DNA from: Phycicoccus sonneratiae
Lineage (GTDB): Bacteria; Actinomycetota; Actinomycetes; Actinomycetales; Dermatophilaceae
Length of the DNA stretch: 64,000 nt
Reading direction: 5' to 3'
Assembly (NCBI RefSeq): GCF_016887965.1
Contig: NZ_JAFDVD010000006.1
Span: 1 to 64,000 of the forward strand
Part shown: one piece after another, positions 45,601 through 54,633 of the stretch
Layout of the letters: each line of letters starts with the position of its first letter
Numbering within the stretch: the first letter of the stretch is position 1
Program-made: the position numbers and the translations under genes
Notes under the pieces: model-generated
Told to the model about the DNA's origin: nothing
The model's database searches: none
What the model saw: the letters and a program-made list of their open reading frames with translations, nothing else

Positions 45601-46359
45601 TCAGTCCTCCGCGTCGAGCTCGGCGAGGACCGTGTCGGGGATGTCGCCGTTGGCGAAGACGTCCTGGACGTCGTCGGAGTCCTCGAGGGCCTCGATGACG
45701 CGGATCATCTTCTTCGCGCCCTCGAGGTCGAGCGGGATCTGGAGGTTCGGCACCCACGACGCCTCGGCCGAGTCGTAGTCGACGCCGGCCTCCTGGAGCG
45801 CGCTGCGGACCGCGACGAAGTCGGTGGCCTCGGAGACGACCTCCCAGGTGTCGCCGTTGTCGTTGACCTCCTCGGCGCCGGCGTCGAGGACGATCTCGAG
45901 CAGGTCGTCCTCGGACTTCTCGGCCTTCGGGACGATGACGACGCCCTTGCGGTCGAACACGTAGGCGACCGACCCGGGGTCGGCGAGCTGCCCGCCGTTG
46001 CGGGTCAGGGCGGTGCGCACCTCGGCGGCCGCACGGTTACGGTTGTCGGTGAGGCACTCGATGAGCACCGCGACGCCGCCGGGCGCGTAGCCCTCGTACG
46101 TGATGGTCTCCCAGTCGGCGCCGCCGGCCGTGGCCCCCGACCCGCGCTTGACCGCGTTGTCGATGTTGTTGTTGGGGACCGAGGACTTCTTCGCCTTCTG
46201 GATGGCGTCGTAGAGCGTCGGGTTACCCGCGGGGTCACCGCCACCGGTGCGGGCCGCGACCTCGATGTTCTTGATGAGCTTGGCGAAGAGCTTGCCGCGC
46301 TTGGCGTCGATCGCCGCCTTCTTGTGCTTGGTGGTGGCCCATTTGGAGTGGCCGCTCAT
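45601..46359 (-). CDS. yebC: YebC/PmpR family protein (DUF28)
   Basis: The 252-residue protein begins [36 protein letters not shown], the YebC signature, and carries [28 protein letters not shown]. Members were called transcriptional regulators; recent work on several shows a role in translation of difficult motifs such as polyproline. The ATG overlaps the pdxT stop as ATGA (46356-46359). The ruv genes follow, as in most bacteria. Confidence 0.95.
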   Translation of the reverse strand: MSGHSKWATTKHKKAAIDAKRGKLFAKLIKNIEVAARTGGGDPAGNPTLYDAIQKAKKSSVPNNNIDNAVKRGSGATAGGADWETITYEGYAPGGVAVLIECLTDNRNRAAAEVRTALTRNGGQLADPGSVAYVFDRKGVVIVPKAEKSEDDLLEIVLDAGAEEVNDNGDTWEVVSEATDFVAVRSALQEAGVDYDSAEASWVPNLQIPLDLEGAKKMIRVIEALEDSDDVQDVFANGDIPDTVLAELDAED

Positions 46360-46976
46360 GAACGCTCCCTCAGACTCTGTCTCACGATGTCGACGAACAG
46401 CTGGTGCACCCGGTGGTCGCCGGTCACCTCGGGGTGGAAGGACGTGACCAGCAGGTTCCGCTGACGCGCGGCGACGATCCTACCCGCGGCCGGTCCGTGC
46501 TCGACCCGGGCGAGGACCTCGACGGCCTCCCCCGCCTCCTCGACCCACGGCGCCCGGATGAAGACCGCACGCACCGGCTCGCCGCCGAGCTCACGGATGT
46601 GCAGGTCCTCCTCGAAGGAGTCGACCTGCCGGCCGAAGGCGTTGCGCCGCACGAGGATGTCCATCCCGCCGAGCGTCTGCTGGCCGGTGGCGCCGTCGGC
46701 GAGGCGGTCGGCGAGCAGGATCATCCCGGCGCACGAGCCGTAGACGGGCAGGCCGTCGGCGATCCGCTCGCGCAGCGGCGCCTGGAGGTCGAAGGCGCGG
46801 ACGAGCTTGTCGATGGTCGTCGACTCGCCACCGGGCAGGACGAGGCCGTCGACGGCGGCGACCTCGGCCGGGCGGCGCACGGTGACCGCCTGCGCTCCGC
46901 CGCGCTCGAGCGCGACGAGGTGCTCGCGGACGTCGCCCTGGACCGCGAGGACGCCGATGGTGGGGGTGCTGCTCAC
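46356..46976 (-). CDS. pdxT: pyridoxal 5'-phosphate synthase glutaminase subunit PdxT
   Basis: The 206-residue class I glutaminase feeds ammonia to PdxS for PLP synthesis. [13 protein letters not shown], the nucleophile in [12 protein letters not shown] and the His/Glu pair in [16 protein letters not shown] are all present. GTG at 46976 has TAGCAT six bases upstream. In most actinobacteria pdxS is next door; here it is at 50954-51856, separated by four plus-strand reading units. Confidence 0.95.
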   Translation of the reverse strand: MSSTPTIGVLAVQGDVREHLVALERGGAQAVTVRRPAEVAAVDGLVLPGGESTTIDKLVRAFDLQAPLRERIADGLPVYGSCAGMILLADRLADGATGQQTLGGMDILVRRNAFGRQVDSFEEDLHIRELGGEPVRAVFIRAPWVEEAGEAVEVLARVEHGPAAGRIVAARQRNLLVTSFHPEVTGDHRVHQLFVDIVRQSLRERS

Positions 46977-46982
46977 GTCGCG

Positions 46983-46988
46983 ATGCTA
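46983..46988 (-). promoter_or_regulatory. -10 element, leaderless promoter of pdxT-yebC
   Basis: TAGCAT on the minus strand is six bases before the GTG at 46976. The divergent GNAT promoter is about 35 bases away. Confidence 0.5.
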
Positions 46989-47020
46989 CGGGCGGGGGCG
47001 GGTGGGTCGGTGGGGGGCCC

Positions 47021-47026
47021 TAGCCT
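47021..47026 (+). promoter_or_regulatory. -10 element, leaderless promoter of the GNAT gene
   Basis: TAGCCT is six bases before the GTG at 47033. Confidence 0.5.
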
Positions 47027-47032
47027 CGGGGC

Positions 47033-47563
47033 GTGGCCTCCCCCGCGTCCCCGTCGGTCGACGTCCGTCCGCGCACCCCGGGCGACGTGCCGCGGCTCGT
47101 CGAGGTGCTCGCGGCGCAACAGTCGGGGTCGGGGTACCCGGTGCGCTGGCCGCTGCCCTTCCCCGCGGAGGAGTTCGTCGTGCGCTCGGGCGAGCTGGGG
47201 GCGTGGGTGGCGGAGGTCTCGGGGGCGGTCGCCGGGCACGTCGCGCTGCTCCACCCGGCCGTGGGCTGGGAGGCCGACGCCTTCACCGACGCGCTCGGTG
47301 AGCCGGCCGAGCGACTGGCGGCGGTCTCGACCCTGTTCGTCGACCCGGGGTCGCGCGGGCTGGGCGTGGGGTCACGGCTGCTCGAGGTGGCGGTGGGCTC
47401 GGCCCGGGCCGTGGGCCGGCGCCCGGTGCTCGACGTCGTCCAGGAGCACTCGCCCGCCGCCGACCTCTACCGGCGGCGCGGCTGGCGGGTCGTCGGCGAG
47501 GTGCGGCCGCACTGGCTGCCGCCGGACCGCCGCCCGGTGCTGCTCATGACCCTCGACGCCTGA
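47033..47563 (+). CDS. GNAT family N-acetyltransferase
   Basis: The 176-residue protein has the GNAT fold: VRPRTPGDVPRLVEVLA at the start, a central strand AWVAEVSGAVAGHVALLHP, the acetyl-CoA pyrophosphate loop VDPGSRGLGVGSRLLEVAV (Q/RxxGxG/A) and a final YRRRGWRVVGEVRPHW. The acceptor is unknown. It is inserted on the plus strand between pdxT and pdxS. Confidence 0.87.
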   Translation: MASPASPSVDVRPRTPGDVPRLVEVLAAQQSGSGYPVRWPLPFPAEEFVVRSGELGAWVAEVSGAVAGHVALLHPAVGWEADAFTDALGEPAERLAAVSTLFVDPGSRGLGVGSRLLEVAVGSARAVGRRPVLDVVQEHSPAADLYRRRGWRVVGEVRPHWLPPDRRPVLLMTLDA

Positions 47564-47667
47564 GCCCGAGGGGCGGTTCGGTCGACCGTCCTGAGAGCCG
47601 ACGACCCACCCTCCCCTCCAACACTCCGTGCTCGTCGCAAGGAGTCTTGGTGACCACACCGGTGCCC

Positions 47668-47753
47668 TCGGGTCGGGCGACGGGCCTCACCCGGGTCGGG
47701 CGACCCGCCCCACCCGGGTTGGCCGACCCGCCCCACCCGGGACCCCGGCGGGC
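47668..47753. repeat. short tandem repeat, about 23-base unit
   Basis: Units at 47688-47710 and 47711-47733 (each CACCCGGGT, then a variable middle, then CGACCCGCCC) differ at two positions. A partial unit precedes them from about 47668, and another follows at 47734-47753. The array lies in the 231-base gap upstream of kynU. Confidence 0.65.
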
Positions 47754-47782
47754 AGGGCCCTCCGGCCCGGGTTCGCCCGCGA

Positions 47783-47788
47783 TAGCGT
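47783..47788 (+). promoter_or_regulatory. -10 element, leaderless promoter of kynU
   Basis: TAGCGT is six bases before the ATG at 47795. Confidence 0.5.
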
Positions 47789-47794
47789 CGGCGC

Positions 47795-49033
47795 ATGTCG
47801 TCAGCGCTGACCGACCGGGCCCGCACCCTCGACGCCGAGCACGCCGGCACCGACCTCCGCGGCCGCTTCCGCCTCCCCGCGGGCGTCGTCTACCTCGACG
47901 GCAACTCGCTCGGCGCGCTCCCGGCCGGCGTCCCCGAGGCCGTCGCCGACGTCGTCCACCGCCAGTGGGGCAACCGGCTCATCGCCAGCTGGAACGAGGC
48001 GGACTGGTGGGGCGCCCCCACCCGGGTCGGCGACCGCATCGGCGCCCTCGTCGGGGCCCGCGAGGGCCAGGTCATCTGCACCGACTCCACGACGGTCAAC
48101 CTCTACAAGGCCGTCGTCGCCGCCGCCCGGATGCGCCCCGGCCGCCAGGTCGTCCTCACCGACCCCGCCTCCTTCCCCACCGACCTCTACGTCACGCAGG
48201 CCGCCGCCCGCGACGCGGGCCTCACCGTCGAGCTCGTCCCACCACCCGACGCTCCCGCGCGCATCGCCGCCCTCGGCGACGACCTCGTCCTCGCCTCCTA
48301 CAGCTCGGTCGACTACCGCACCGGCGAGCTCTGGGACCTGCCCGCCATCACCCGCGCCGCCCACGACGTCGGCGCACTGGCCTGCTGGGACCTCTGCCAC
48401 TCCGCGGGCGTCCTCGAGGTCGGCCTCGACGAGCACGGCGCCGACCTCGCCGTCGGCTGCGGTTACAAGTACCTCAACGGCGGCCCCGGCGCGCCGGCCT
48501 TCCTCTACGTCGCCCGGCGCCACCACGACGACTTCGACCAGCCGCTCTCGGGGTGGAACGGCCATGCGACGCCGTTCGCGATGGCCCCGGAGTTCGCCCC
48601 GGCCGACGGCATCTCCCGCGGCCGGGTCGGCACCCCGCCGCTGCTCTCGATGCTCGCGCTCGAGGCCGCGCTGCACGCCTACGACGGCGAGTCCGTCGCC
48701 GCTCTTCGCGCCCGTTCGCTCTCGCTCACCGGCTTCTTCCTCGAGTGCCTCGACGCCCTCGTCCCGGAGGTCGAGGTCGCCACCCCACGCGACCCCGACC
48801 GGCGCGGGTCGCAGGTCTCGGTCCGGCACCCCGGCGCGTACGGCGTCGTGCAGGCCCTCGTCGCGCGCGGCGTCGTCGGCGACTTCCGCGAGCCCGACAT
48901 CGTCCGGCTGGGCTTCTCCCCGATGTACCTCACCCACGCCGACGTGCTCCGCGCCGCCGAGCAGCTGCGCGCCGTCCTCGACGGCGCCGAGCACGAGCGC
49001 CCGGAGTTCACCGCCCGCGCCACCGTCACCTGA
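47795..49033 (+). CDS. kynU: kynureninase
   Basis: The 412-residue PLP enzyme cleaves kynurenine to anthranilate and alanine. [14 protein letters not shown] at the N terminus, [51 protein letters not shown] with the PLP lysine, and [12 protein letters not shown] are family hallmarks. No other kynurenine-pathway gene (dioxygenase, formamidase) is in the window, so it is an orphan here; it may also act on 3-hydroxykynurenine. Leaderless start. Confidence 0.94.
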   Translation: MSSALTDRARTLDAEHAGTDLRGRFRLPAGVVYLDGNSLGALPAGVPEAVADVVHRQWGNRLIASWNEADWWGAPTRVGDRIGALVGAREGQVICTDSTTVNLYKAVVAAARMRPGRQVVLTDPASFPTDLYVTQAAARDAGLTVELVPPPDAPARIAALGDDLVLASYSSVDYRTGELWDLPAITRAAHDVGALACWDLCHSAGVLEVGLDEHGADLAVGCGYKYLNGGPGAPAFLYVARRHHDDFDQPLSGWNGHATPFAMAPEFAPADGISRGRVGTPPLLSMLALEAALHAYDGESVAALRARSLSLTGFFLECLDALVPEVEVATPRDPDRRGSQVSVRHPGAYGVVQALVARGVVGDFREPDIVRLGFSPMYLTHADVLRAAEQLRAVLDGAEHERPEFTARATVT

Positions 49034-49092
49034 CGCTCCGCTCGCCCGGACCTCCGGGCGACGCGGGCCGGACCGGCTGGTTCGATGGGCGG

Positions 49093-50925
49093 GTGAGCGC
49101 CGCGACCCCCACCGTCACCCGCGGGCTGCCCCTCGGCTCGCCCGGCGGGCGTTGGCTGCTCGTGGCCTCCATCCTCGGCTCCGCCCTCGCCGGCATCGAC
49201 GCGACCGTCGTCAACGTCGCGCTGCCGGCGATCGGGCAGTCGCTCGACGCCGACTTCGCGACCCTCCAGTGGACCGTCTCGGCGTACGCCCTCACGCTCG
49301 CGGCGTTCATCCTCTTGGGGGGCGTGCTCGGCGACCGGTTCGGGCGCCGCCGGGTCTTCGTCGTCGGGGTCGTCTGGTTCGCGGCCGCGTCCCTGCTCTG
49401 CGGGGCGGCCCCGGACGCCGGCCTCCTCGTCGCGGCTCGTGCCCTCCAGGGGGTCGGCGCGGCGCTGCTCACCCCGGGGAGCCTCGCGATGATCCAGGCG
49501 AGCATCGCTCCGGAGGACCGGGGCCGCGCGATCGGTGCGTGGTCCGGGCTCGGTGGCGTGGCCACCGCGATCGGGCCGTTCCTCGGCGGCTGGCTCGTCC
49601 AGTCCTTCTCCTGGCGGTGGGTCTTCCTCGTCAACGTGCCGCTCGCCGCGGTCGTCGTCGCCCTCGCGGTGCGGCACGTCCCGGAGAGCCGTGACCCGGG
49701 CGCCGGCGGCCCGGTCGACGTCACCGGGGCGGTCCTCGGCGCGCTGGCGCTCGGCGGAGCCACGTACGCGCTCATCTCGGCCGGCGAGTCCGGGGCGTCC
49801 CCTGCGGTCCTCCTCGCCGCGGCGGTGGGCGTCGTGGCCGGGACGGCCTTCGTCGTCGTCGAGCGGCGGGCCGCCTCGCCGATGCTCCCGCTCGACGCCT
49901 TCCGCCGCCCCCAGTTCCGCGCCGCCAACCTCGTGACCTTCGTCGTCTACGGCGGCCTCGGAGCGGTCTTCCTCCTGCTCGTCGTCCAGCTCCAGGTCGT
50001 CAGCGGTTTCTCGCCCCTCGCGGCCGGCACGGCGCTCCTGCCCGTGACCGGCGTGATGCTCCTGCTCTCGTCGCGCTCCGGCGCCCTGGCCGCCCGGCTC
50101 GGACCCCGCCGGCAGATGGCCGCCGGGCCGGTCGTCGCCGCGGTCGGCGTCCTCCTCATGCTCCGGCTCGGGCCCGGCGCCTCGTACCTCGTCGACGTCC
50201 TGCCGGCCGTCCTCGTCCTCGGCCTGGGCCTCGTGACGATGGTCTCGCCGCTCACGGCGACCGCCCTCGCCGCGGCTCCCGCCGAGCACGCCGGGATGGC
50301 CTCGGGCGTCAACAACGCCGTGGCCCGCACGGCCGGCCTGCTCGCCGTCGCGGTGGTGCCCGCGGTCGCCGGTCTGTCCGGACGGGCCTACGACGACCCC
50401 GCGGCCTTCGACGCCGGCTTCGGGGTCGCGATGTGGGTCAGCGCGGCGGCGCTCGCCGCCGGTGGCGTGATCGCCGCGCTCACGGTGCGCGACGACGTCC
50501 TCGCCGAGGCGCCCGGCGACCGACAGCTGCAGTTCTGCGCCGGCATCGGCGGCCCACCATTGGCGACGCGCGTCGACGCCGCCGGCCACGCCGACTGCGA
50601 CCCCGTCCCGCTCGTCACGACCACCCTGGAGGACCCGATGGCCTGCACGCACCTCACCGACCCGGCCCCACCCGTCCCCCGCGCCGACGGGTGTGAGGAG
50701 TGCCTGCGCGACGGCAGCACGTGGGTGCACCTGCGCCTGTGCCAGGAGTGCGGCCACGTGGGCTGCTGCGACTCCTCACCGGGGCGGCACGCGACGGCCC
50801 ACGCCCACGACGAGGACCACCCGGTCATCCGCTCGTTCGAGCCGGGCGAGGAGTGGTTCTACTGCTACGTCGACGACGTCGCGCTCGAGGTGCCGGACGC
50901 GCCACCCGCGCCCAGCCACCACTGA
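49093..50925 (+). CDS. MFS (DHA2-type) transporter fused in frame to a UBP zinc finger
   Basis: The 610-residue reading frame begins with a 14-helix major facilitator, residues about 1-470, with the antiporter signature GVLGDRFGRRRVFVVG after helix 2, LVAARALQGVGAALLTPGSLAMI, and the second-half loop LGPRRQMAAGP. It resembles drug:proton exporters of the EmrB/QacA group. With no stop codon, a linker of about 45 residues leads into a UBP-type zinc finger (CTHL, GCEECL, LCQECGHVGCCDSSPGRHATAHAHDEDHPV). GTG at 49093 precedes the first helix. An internal start with its own ribosome binding site is listed separately. Confidence 0.8.
   Translation: MSAATPTVTRGLPLGSPGGRWLLVASILGSALAGIDATVVNVALPAIGQSLDADFATLQWTVSAYALTLAAFILLGGVLGDRFGRRRVFVVGVVWFAAASLLCGAAPDAGLLVAARALQGVGAALLTPGSLAMIQASIAPEDRGRAIGAWSGLGGVATAIGPFLGGWLVQSFSWRWVFLVNVPLAAVVVALAVRHVPESRDPGAGGPVDVTGAVLGALALGGATYALISAGESGASPAVLLAAAVGVVAGTAFVVVERRAASPMLPLDAFRRPQFRAANLVTFVVYGGLGAVFLLLVVQLQVVSGFSPLAAGTALLPVTGVMLLLSSRSGALAARLGPRRQMAAGPVVAAVGVLLMLRLGPGASYLVDVLPAVLVLGLGLVTMVSPLTATALAAAPAEHAGMASGVNNAVARTAGLLAVAVVPAVAGLSGRAYDDPAAFDAGFGVAMWVSAAALAAGGVIAALTVRDDVLAEAPGDRQLQFCAGIGGPPLATRVDAAGHADCDPVPLVTTTLEDPMACTHLTDPAPPVPRADGCEECLRDGSTWVHLRLCQECGHVGCCDSSPGRHATAHAHDEDHPVIRSFEPGEEWFYCYVDDVALEVPDAPPAPSHH
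50638..50925 (+). CDS. UBP-type zinc finger protein, possible internal start
   Basis: ATG at 50638 is preceded by TGGAGGACCCG, a good ribosome binding site, and would yield a 95-residue stand-alone UBP zinc finger. All zinc ligands are present: C-T-H, C-E-E-C, C-Q-E-C, the C-C pair and three histidines. In eukaryotes this fold binds the ubiquitin C terminus; in actinobacteria small stand-alone versions are common and have no known role. The same codons also form the tail of the MFS frame at 49093, so both products may be made. If only one is right, this free form is at least as likely as the fusion. Confidence 0.5.
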   Translation: MACTHLTDPAPPVPRADGCEECLRDGSTWVHLRLCQECGHVGCCDSSPGRHATAHAHDEDHPVIRSFEPGEEWFYCYVDDVALEVPDAPPAPSHH

Positions 50926-50927
50926 GC

Positions 50928-50947
50928 CGGCCGGAGCTCACCGGCCG
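50928..50947. terminator. bidirectional terminator between the MFS-UBP frame and pdxS
   Basis: CGGCCGG (50928-50934) pairs with CCGGCCG (50941-50947) around a 6-base loop in the 28-base gap between convergent genes. Confidence 0.4.
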
Positions 50948-50953
50948 ACGGCG

Positions 50954-51856
50954 TCACCAGCCGCGCTCGGCGAGCCGGTGCGGCTGCGGGATCTCGTCGA
51001 CGTTGATGCCGACCATCGCCTCGCCGAGGCCGCGCGAGACCTTGGCGATGACGTCGGGGTCGTCGTGGAAGGTCGTCGCCTTGACGATGGCCTCGGCCCG
51101 CTCGGCCGGGTTGCCCGACTTGAAGATGCCGGAGCCGACGAAGACGCCCTCGGCGCCGAGCTGCATCATCATCGCGGCGTCGGCCGGGGTGGCGATGCCG
51201 CCGGCGGTGAAGAGGACGACGGGCAGCTTGCCGGTCTCGGCGACCTCCTTGACGAGGTCGTAGGGGGCCTGGAGCTCCTTGGCCGCGACGTAGAGCTCGT
51301 CGGGCTCCATCGAGCGCAGCCGGTTGATCTCCTTGCGCAGCGAGCGCATGTGCGTCGTCGCGTTCGAGACGTCGCCGGTACCGGCCTCGCCCTTGGAGCG
51401 GATCATCGCCGCACCCTCGGTGATGCGGCGCAGCGCCTCGCCGAGGTTGGTCGCGCCGCAGACGAAGGGCACGGTGAACTGCCACTTGTCGATGTGGTTG
51501 GCGTAGTCGGCCGGCGTGAGGACCTCGGACTCGTCGATGTAGTCGACCCCGAGGCTCTGGAGGACCTGCGCCTCGACGAAGTGGCCGATGCGCGCCTTGG
51601 CCATGACCGGGACCGAGACGGCCTCGATGATCGAGTCGATCATGTCGGGGTCGCTCATCCGCGACACCCCGCCCTGGGCCCGGATGTCGGCGGGCACCCG
51701 CTCGAGGGCCATGACGGCCACGGCGCCGGCGTCCTCGGCGATCTTCGCCTGCTCGGCGGTGACGACGTCCATGATCACGCCGCCCTTGAGCATCTCGGCC
51801 ATGCCGCGCTTGACGCGCGTCGTGCCGGTGGTCGGGGCGGTCTGCTGCTCGCTCAT
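50954..51856 (-). CDS. pdxS: pyridoxal 5'-phosphate synthase lyase subunit PdxS
   Basis: The 300-residue TIM-barrel enzyme makes PLP from ribose 5-phosphate, glyceraldehyde 3-phosphate and ammonia. [37 protein letters not shown], the lysine in [17 protein letters not shown] and [33 protein letters not shown] are near-invariant. ATG at 51856 has TATGAT seven bases upstream. It is transcribed on its own, since pdxT lies 4 kb away with its own promoter. Confidence 0.96.
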   Translation of the reverse strand: MSEQQTAPTTGTTRVKRGMAEMLKGGVIMDVVTAEQAKIAEDAGAVAVMALERVPADIRAQGGVSRMSDPDMIDSIIEAVSVPVMAKARIGHFVEAQVLQSLGVDYIDESEVLTPADYANHIDKWQFTVPFVCGATNLGEALRRITEGAAMIRSKGEAGTGDVSNATTHMRSLRKEINRLRSMEPDELYVAAKELQAPYDLVKEVAETGKLPVVLFTAGGIATPADAAMMMQLGAEGVFVGSGIFKSGNPAERAEAIVKATTFHDDPDVIAKVSRGLGEAMVGINVDEIPQPHRLAERGW

Positions 51857-51863
51857 GCGGCCG

Positions 51864-51869
51864 ATCATA
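51864..51869 (-). promoter_or_regulatory. -10 element, leaderless promoter of pdxS
   Basis: TATGAT on the minus strand is seven bases before the ATG at 51856. Confidence 0.5.
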
Positions 51870-51908
51870 GGTCCGCGGCGGGGGCGGCGTTGACGCCGGT
51901 CCGCCGCC

Positions 51909-52508
51909 TCAGTGGGTGAGGGCCGCGGGGACCTCGTCGTCGAACTCGACCCGCTCCGGCAGCGCCGCACGGCCGGCCAGCCGGAACCAGCGCACCACGC
52001 GCTTGTCGCGCACGCGGCGGACCTCACGGACCGCGTCGTTGTGGAACCGGCGGGCCATCCGCACCCGCAGGGCGCTGGCCGAGATGCGGTCCAGCGCCTC
52101 GGCGACGAGCTCGTCGTCCTCGGTGCGCAGCCCGCCGACGACCTCGTCGGTGAGGGTCACGGCGAGCACCTCGCTGAGGGTCGTCTCGACCTGCTCGCGG
52201 CCGCCGAAGTGCTGCCCGTCGAGGAGGTCCTCGTCGAGCGGGTGCTCGGTGGTGCGCTCGATGGAGTCGGTCGCCGCGTCGGCGAGGAGCAGGGCGGTGG
52301 CGGGGTCGAGGCTGCCGCTGTTCGCGAGCTCGAGGGTGGCCTCGGCGCGCCGGACCAGCTGGGCGTCGAGCGCCGACATCGCCCCCTCGACCTTGGCGTG
52401 CAGGCGGTCGAGGCGGGCGGCGGCGTAGGAGAGGTACCACGCCACGCCGATGAGGACGATGACGACGAAGGTCGTCACCTGGAGGACGTCGACGTCGGTG
52501 CCGCTCAC
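51909..52508 (-). CDS. LemA-like membrane protein
   Basis: The 199-residue protein has an N-terminal membrane helix ([22 protein letters not shown]) followed by an all-helical domain: [34 protein letters not shown], a LemA-type repeat. It corresponds by position to the N-terminal part of Rv2609c, which in mycobacteria continues into a Nudix domain; that part is missing here. GTG at 52508 overlaps the pimA stop as GTGA. A link to mannoside synthesis is suggested only by gene order. Confidence 0.75.
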   Translation of the reverse strand: MSGTDVDVLQVTTFVVIVLIGVAWYLSYAAARLDRLHAKVEGAMSALDAQLVRRAEATLELANSGSLDPATALLLADAATDSIERTTEHPLDEDLLDGQHFGGREQVETTLSEVLAVTLTDEVVGGLRTEDDELVAEALDRISASALRVRMARRFHNDAVREVRRVRDKRVVRWFRLAGRAALPERVEFDDEVPAALTH

Positions 52509-53695
52509 GGGGTCCCGCTCCCGGGCACGCTGCGGACCAGCCGGCTCCACAGGCCGCGTGGCGCCTGCTCGGCGAGCTCGGCGTGCGCCCCCTCGAGGAC
52601 GGTCTCGTAGACGGCCATCACCTGCTCGGACACCCGGGACCAGTCGAAGGTGCGGGCCCGCTCGGTGCCAGCCTCGCGCAGCTCGGCCCGCCGGCCGGCG
52701 TCGGCGAGCAGCCCGACGAGCGTGGCCGAGAGCGCCGGGGCCGACCCGGTCGCGAAGGTGGCACCGGTGCGCCCGTCGTCGAGGACGGCGAGGAACGCCG
52801 AGAGGTCGGAGGCGACGACCGGGGCGCCGGCCGCCATCGCCTCGACGAGGACGATGCCGAAGCTCTCGCCCCCGAGGTGCGGGGCGACGTAGGCGTCGAC
52901 CGACCGGAGCAGCCGGGCCTTGTCCTCGTCGGAGACCGCGCCGAGGACGACCGTGGCGGCGACGGCCCGGGGGTCGGCCTCACGCAGCAGGTCGGCGGCG
53001 TCGCCCGGACCGGCGACGAGGAGCCGGGTGCCGGGGTGGGCGTCGAGGACGGCGGGCAGTGCCCGCAGCGCGACGTCGAGGCCCTTGCGGGGCTCGTCGA
53101 CCCGGCCGAGGAAGGCCAGGGTCGGGGCCCCGGGCCGGCCCGCCCACTCGTCGCGGGGCGTCGCCGCGGCGAAGCGGTCGACGTGGACGCCGTTCGGGAT
53201 GATGTAGGTGTCGCCGCCGAGGTGACGGCGCACCGTGCGGGCGGCGTCCTCGGACACCGCGATCCGCGCCCGGATCTTCTCCAGCGACGGCCGCAGCAGT
53301 GGGTTGGCGGCGTGCATCGCGCGCGAGCGCACCGTCGAGGTGTGGAAGGTCGCGACGACCGGCTCCTCGGCGGCCCAGAGGGCCATGAGCGACACCGACG
53401 GCGTGACCGGCTCGTGGAGGTGCACGATGTCGAAGTCGCCCTGCTCGAGCCAGCGAGTGACCCGGGCCGAGGTGACCGGTCCGAAGGTCAGCCGGGCGAC
53501 CGAGCCGTTGTAGCGCACCGGCACCGCGCGGCCGCACGACACGAGGTAGGGCGGCAGCTCGGCGTCGTCGTCGGCCGGGGCGAGCACGGAGACCTCGTGC
53601 CCCTGCGCGAGGAAGACCTCGGCGAGGTCGCGGACGTGGAACTGCACCCCGCCGGGCACGTCCCACGAGTAGGGGCAGACGATGCCGATCCTCAT
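52505..53695 (-). CDS. pimA: phosphatidylinositol alpha-mannosyltransferase PimA
   Basis: The 396-residue GT-B, GT4-family enzyme adds the first mannose to phosphatidylinositol, using GDP-mannose at the inner membrane face. RIGIVCPYSWDVPGGVQFHVRDLAEVF opens the N domain; the acceptor side has DIVHLHEPVTPSVS and TFHTS, and the donor side has FLGRVDEPRKGLDVALRALP and PHLGGESFGIVLVEAMAAGAPVVAS with the EX7E-type motif. Its ATG overlaps the acyltransferase stop as ATGA. Operon: PI-phosphate synthase, acyltransferase, pimA, LemA-like gene. Confidence 0.93.
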   Translation of the reverse strand: MRIGIVCPYSWDVPGGVQFHVRDLAEVFLAQGHEVSVLAPADDDAELPPYLVSCGRAVPVRYNGSVARLTFGPVTSARVTRWLEQGDFDIVHLHEPVTPSVSLMALWAAEEPVVATFHTSTVRSRAMHAANPLLRPSLEKIRARIAVSEDAARTVRRHLGGDTYIIPNGVHVDRFAAATPRDEWAGRPGAPTLAFLGRVDEPRKGLDVALRALPAVLDAHPGTRLLVAGPGDAADLLREADPRAVAATVVLGAVSDEDKARLLRSVDAYVAPHLGGESFGIVLVEAMAAGAPVVASDLSAFLAVLDDGRTGATFATGSAPALSATLVGLLADAGRRAELREAGTERARTFDWSRVSEQVMAVYETVLEGAHAELAEQAPRGLWSRLVRSVPGSGTP

Positions 53696-54633
53696 CGCGC
53701 CGCCCCCGCCCGGGCCAGGCGCTCGGGGTCGAGGTCCTCGACGAAGACCCGCTGGAGCATGTGCCAGTCCGAGGTGTGCTCGCGCACGGCGGTACCGAGG
53801 GCGTCGGCGCAGGCCTGGGTCATCGCGACGACCTTCTCGCGGGTGGCGCCGGACGCGGGCACCTCGACGGCCGGGTGGAAGGTGAGGACGATGCCCCAGC
53901 CGGCGCCCCGCCGTTCGTGGCGGATGGAGACCGGGTGCAGCGGGCGGCGCTCGGCGAGGGCCAGCGCGGCCGGGCCGGGGGCCATCCGGGCCGGGAGCCC
54001 GCAGAAGTCGACGGTGACGCCGCGGTGGGTGAGGTCGCGGTCGGCGAGCAGCGGGATGAGTCCCCGCCGCCGGGCCGCCTCGCGCAGCGCCGGGAAGACG
54101 TCGGGGCCGCCGGTGAGCGGGAGGATCGTCATGCCGAGCCCCTCGCGGAACTCGAGGAACTCGCGGAAGACCTCCTCCGGCTCGAGCCGCTCGGCGACGG
54201 TGGTCACCGGGCCGAGGTGCACCGTGCCCCACGCGCCGGCGAGGTCCCAGTTGCCGAGGTGACCGAGGAAGCAGACGACCGAGCCGTCGGCGTCGAGGAC
54301 CTCGCGCACCGGGCCGTCGCCCTCGACGCGCACGCGGGCGGCGAGGTCGTCCGGGCCGAGCTCGGGGAGCCGGAAGGCCTCGCAGTAGTAGCGCAGGTAC
54401 GAGCGCATCCCCTCGCGGACGAGCGCGTCGAGGGCGGCGTCGTCGAGCTCGGGCCGGACCCGGGCGTAGTTGGCCCGCAGCCGGGCCGCTCCCCCACGGG
54501 CCACGGTGAGGTCCGCGACGGCGTCGAAGGCGCGGTAGGCGACCCGCTCGGGCACCCGGCGCACCGCGGCCCAGCCGAGGCGGTGGCCGGCGAGGGTGGC
54601 CGCGTCGGTGACCGAGCCGAGCAGCCTCCTCAC
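53692..54633 (-). CDS. phosphatidylinositol mannoside acyltransferase (PatA-like, LpxL/HtrB family)
   Basis: The 313-residue protein has the HX4D-type acyltransferase motif in FLGHLGNWDLAGAW near residue 125 and RRGLIPLLADRDLTHRGVTVDFCGLPARMAPGPAALA, as in the LpxL family. Rv2611c at the same position acylates PIM mannose, so this gene most likely does so. GTG at 54633 overlaps the upstream phosphatidyltransferase stop as GTGA. Upstream extension of the frame is inside that gene. Confidence 0.9.
   Translation of the reverse strand: MRRLLGSVTDAATLAGHRLGWAAVRRVPERVAYRAFDAVADLTVARGGAARLRANYARVRPELDDAALDALVREGMRSYLRYYCEAFRLPELGPDDLAARVRVEGDGPVREVLDADGSVVCFLGHLGNWDLAGAWGTVHLGPVTTVAERLEPEEVFREFLEFREGLGMTILPLTGGPDVFPALREAARRRGLIPLLADRDLTHRGVTVDFCGLPARMAPGPAALALAERRPLHPVSIRHERRGAGWGIVLTFHPAVEVPASGATREKVVAMTQACADALGTAVREHTSDWHMLQRVFVEDLDPERLARAGAAR

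Noticed and set aside
47647-49092. upstream extension of the MFS frame
   Set aside because: This part lies over kynU in another frame and is Arg/Pro-rich; the transporter starts at 49093.
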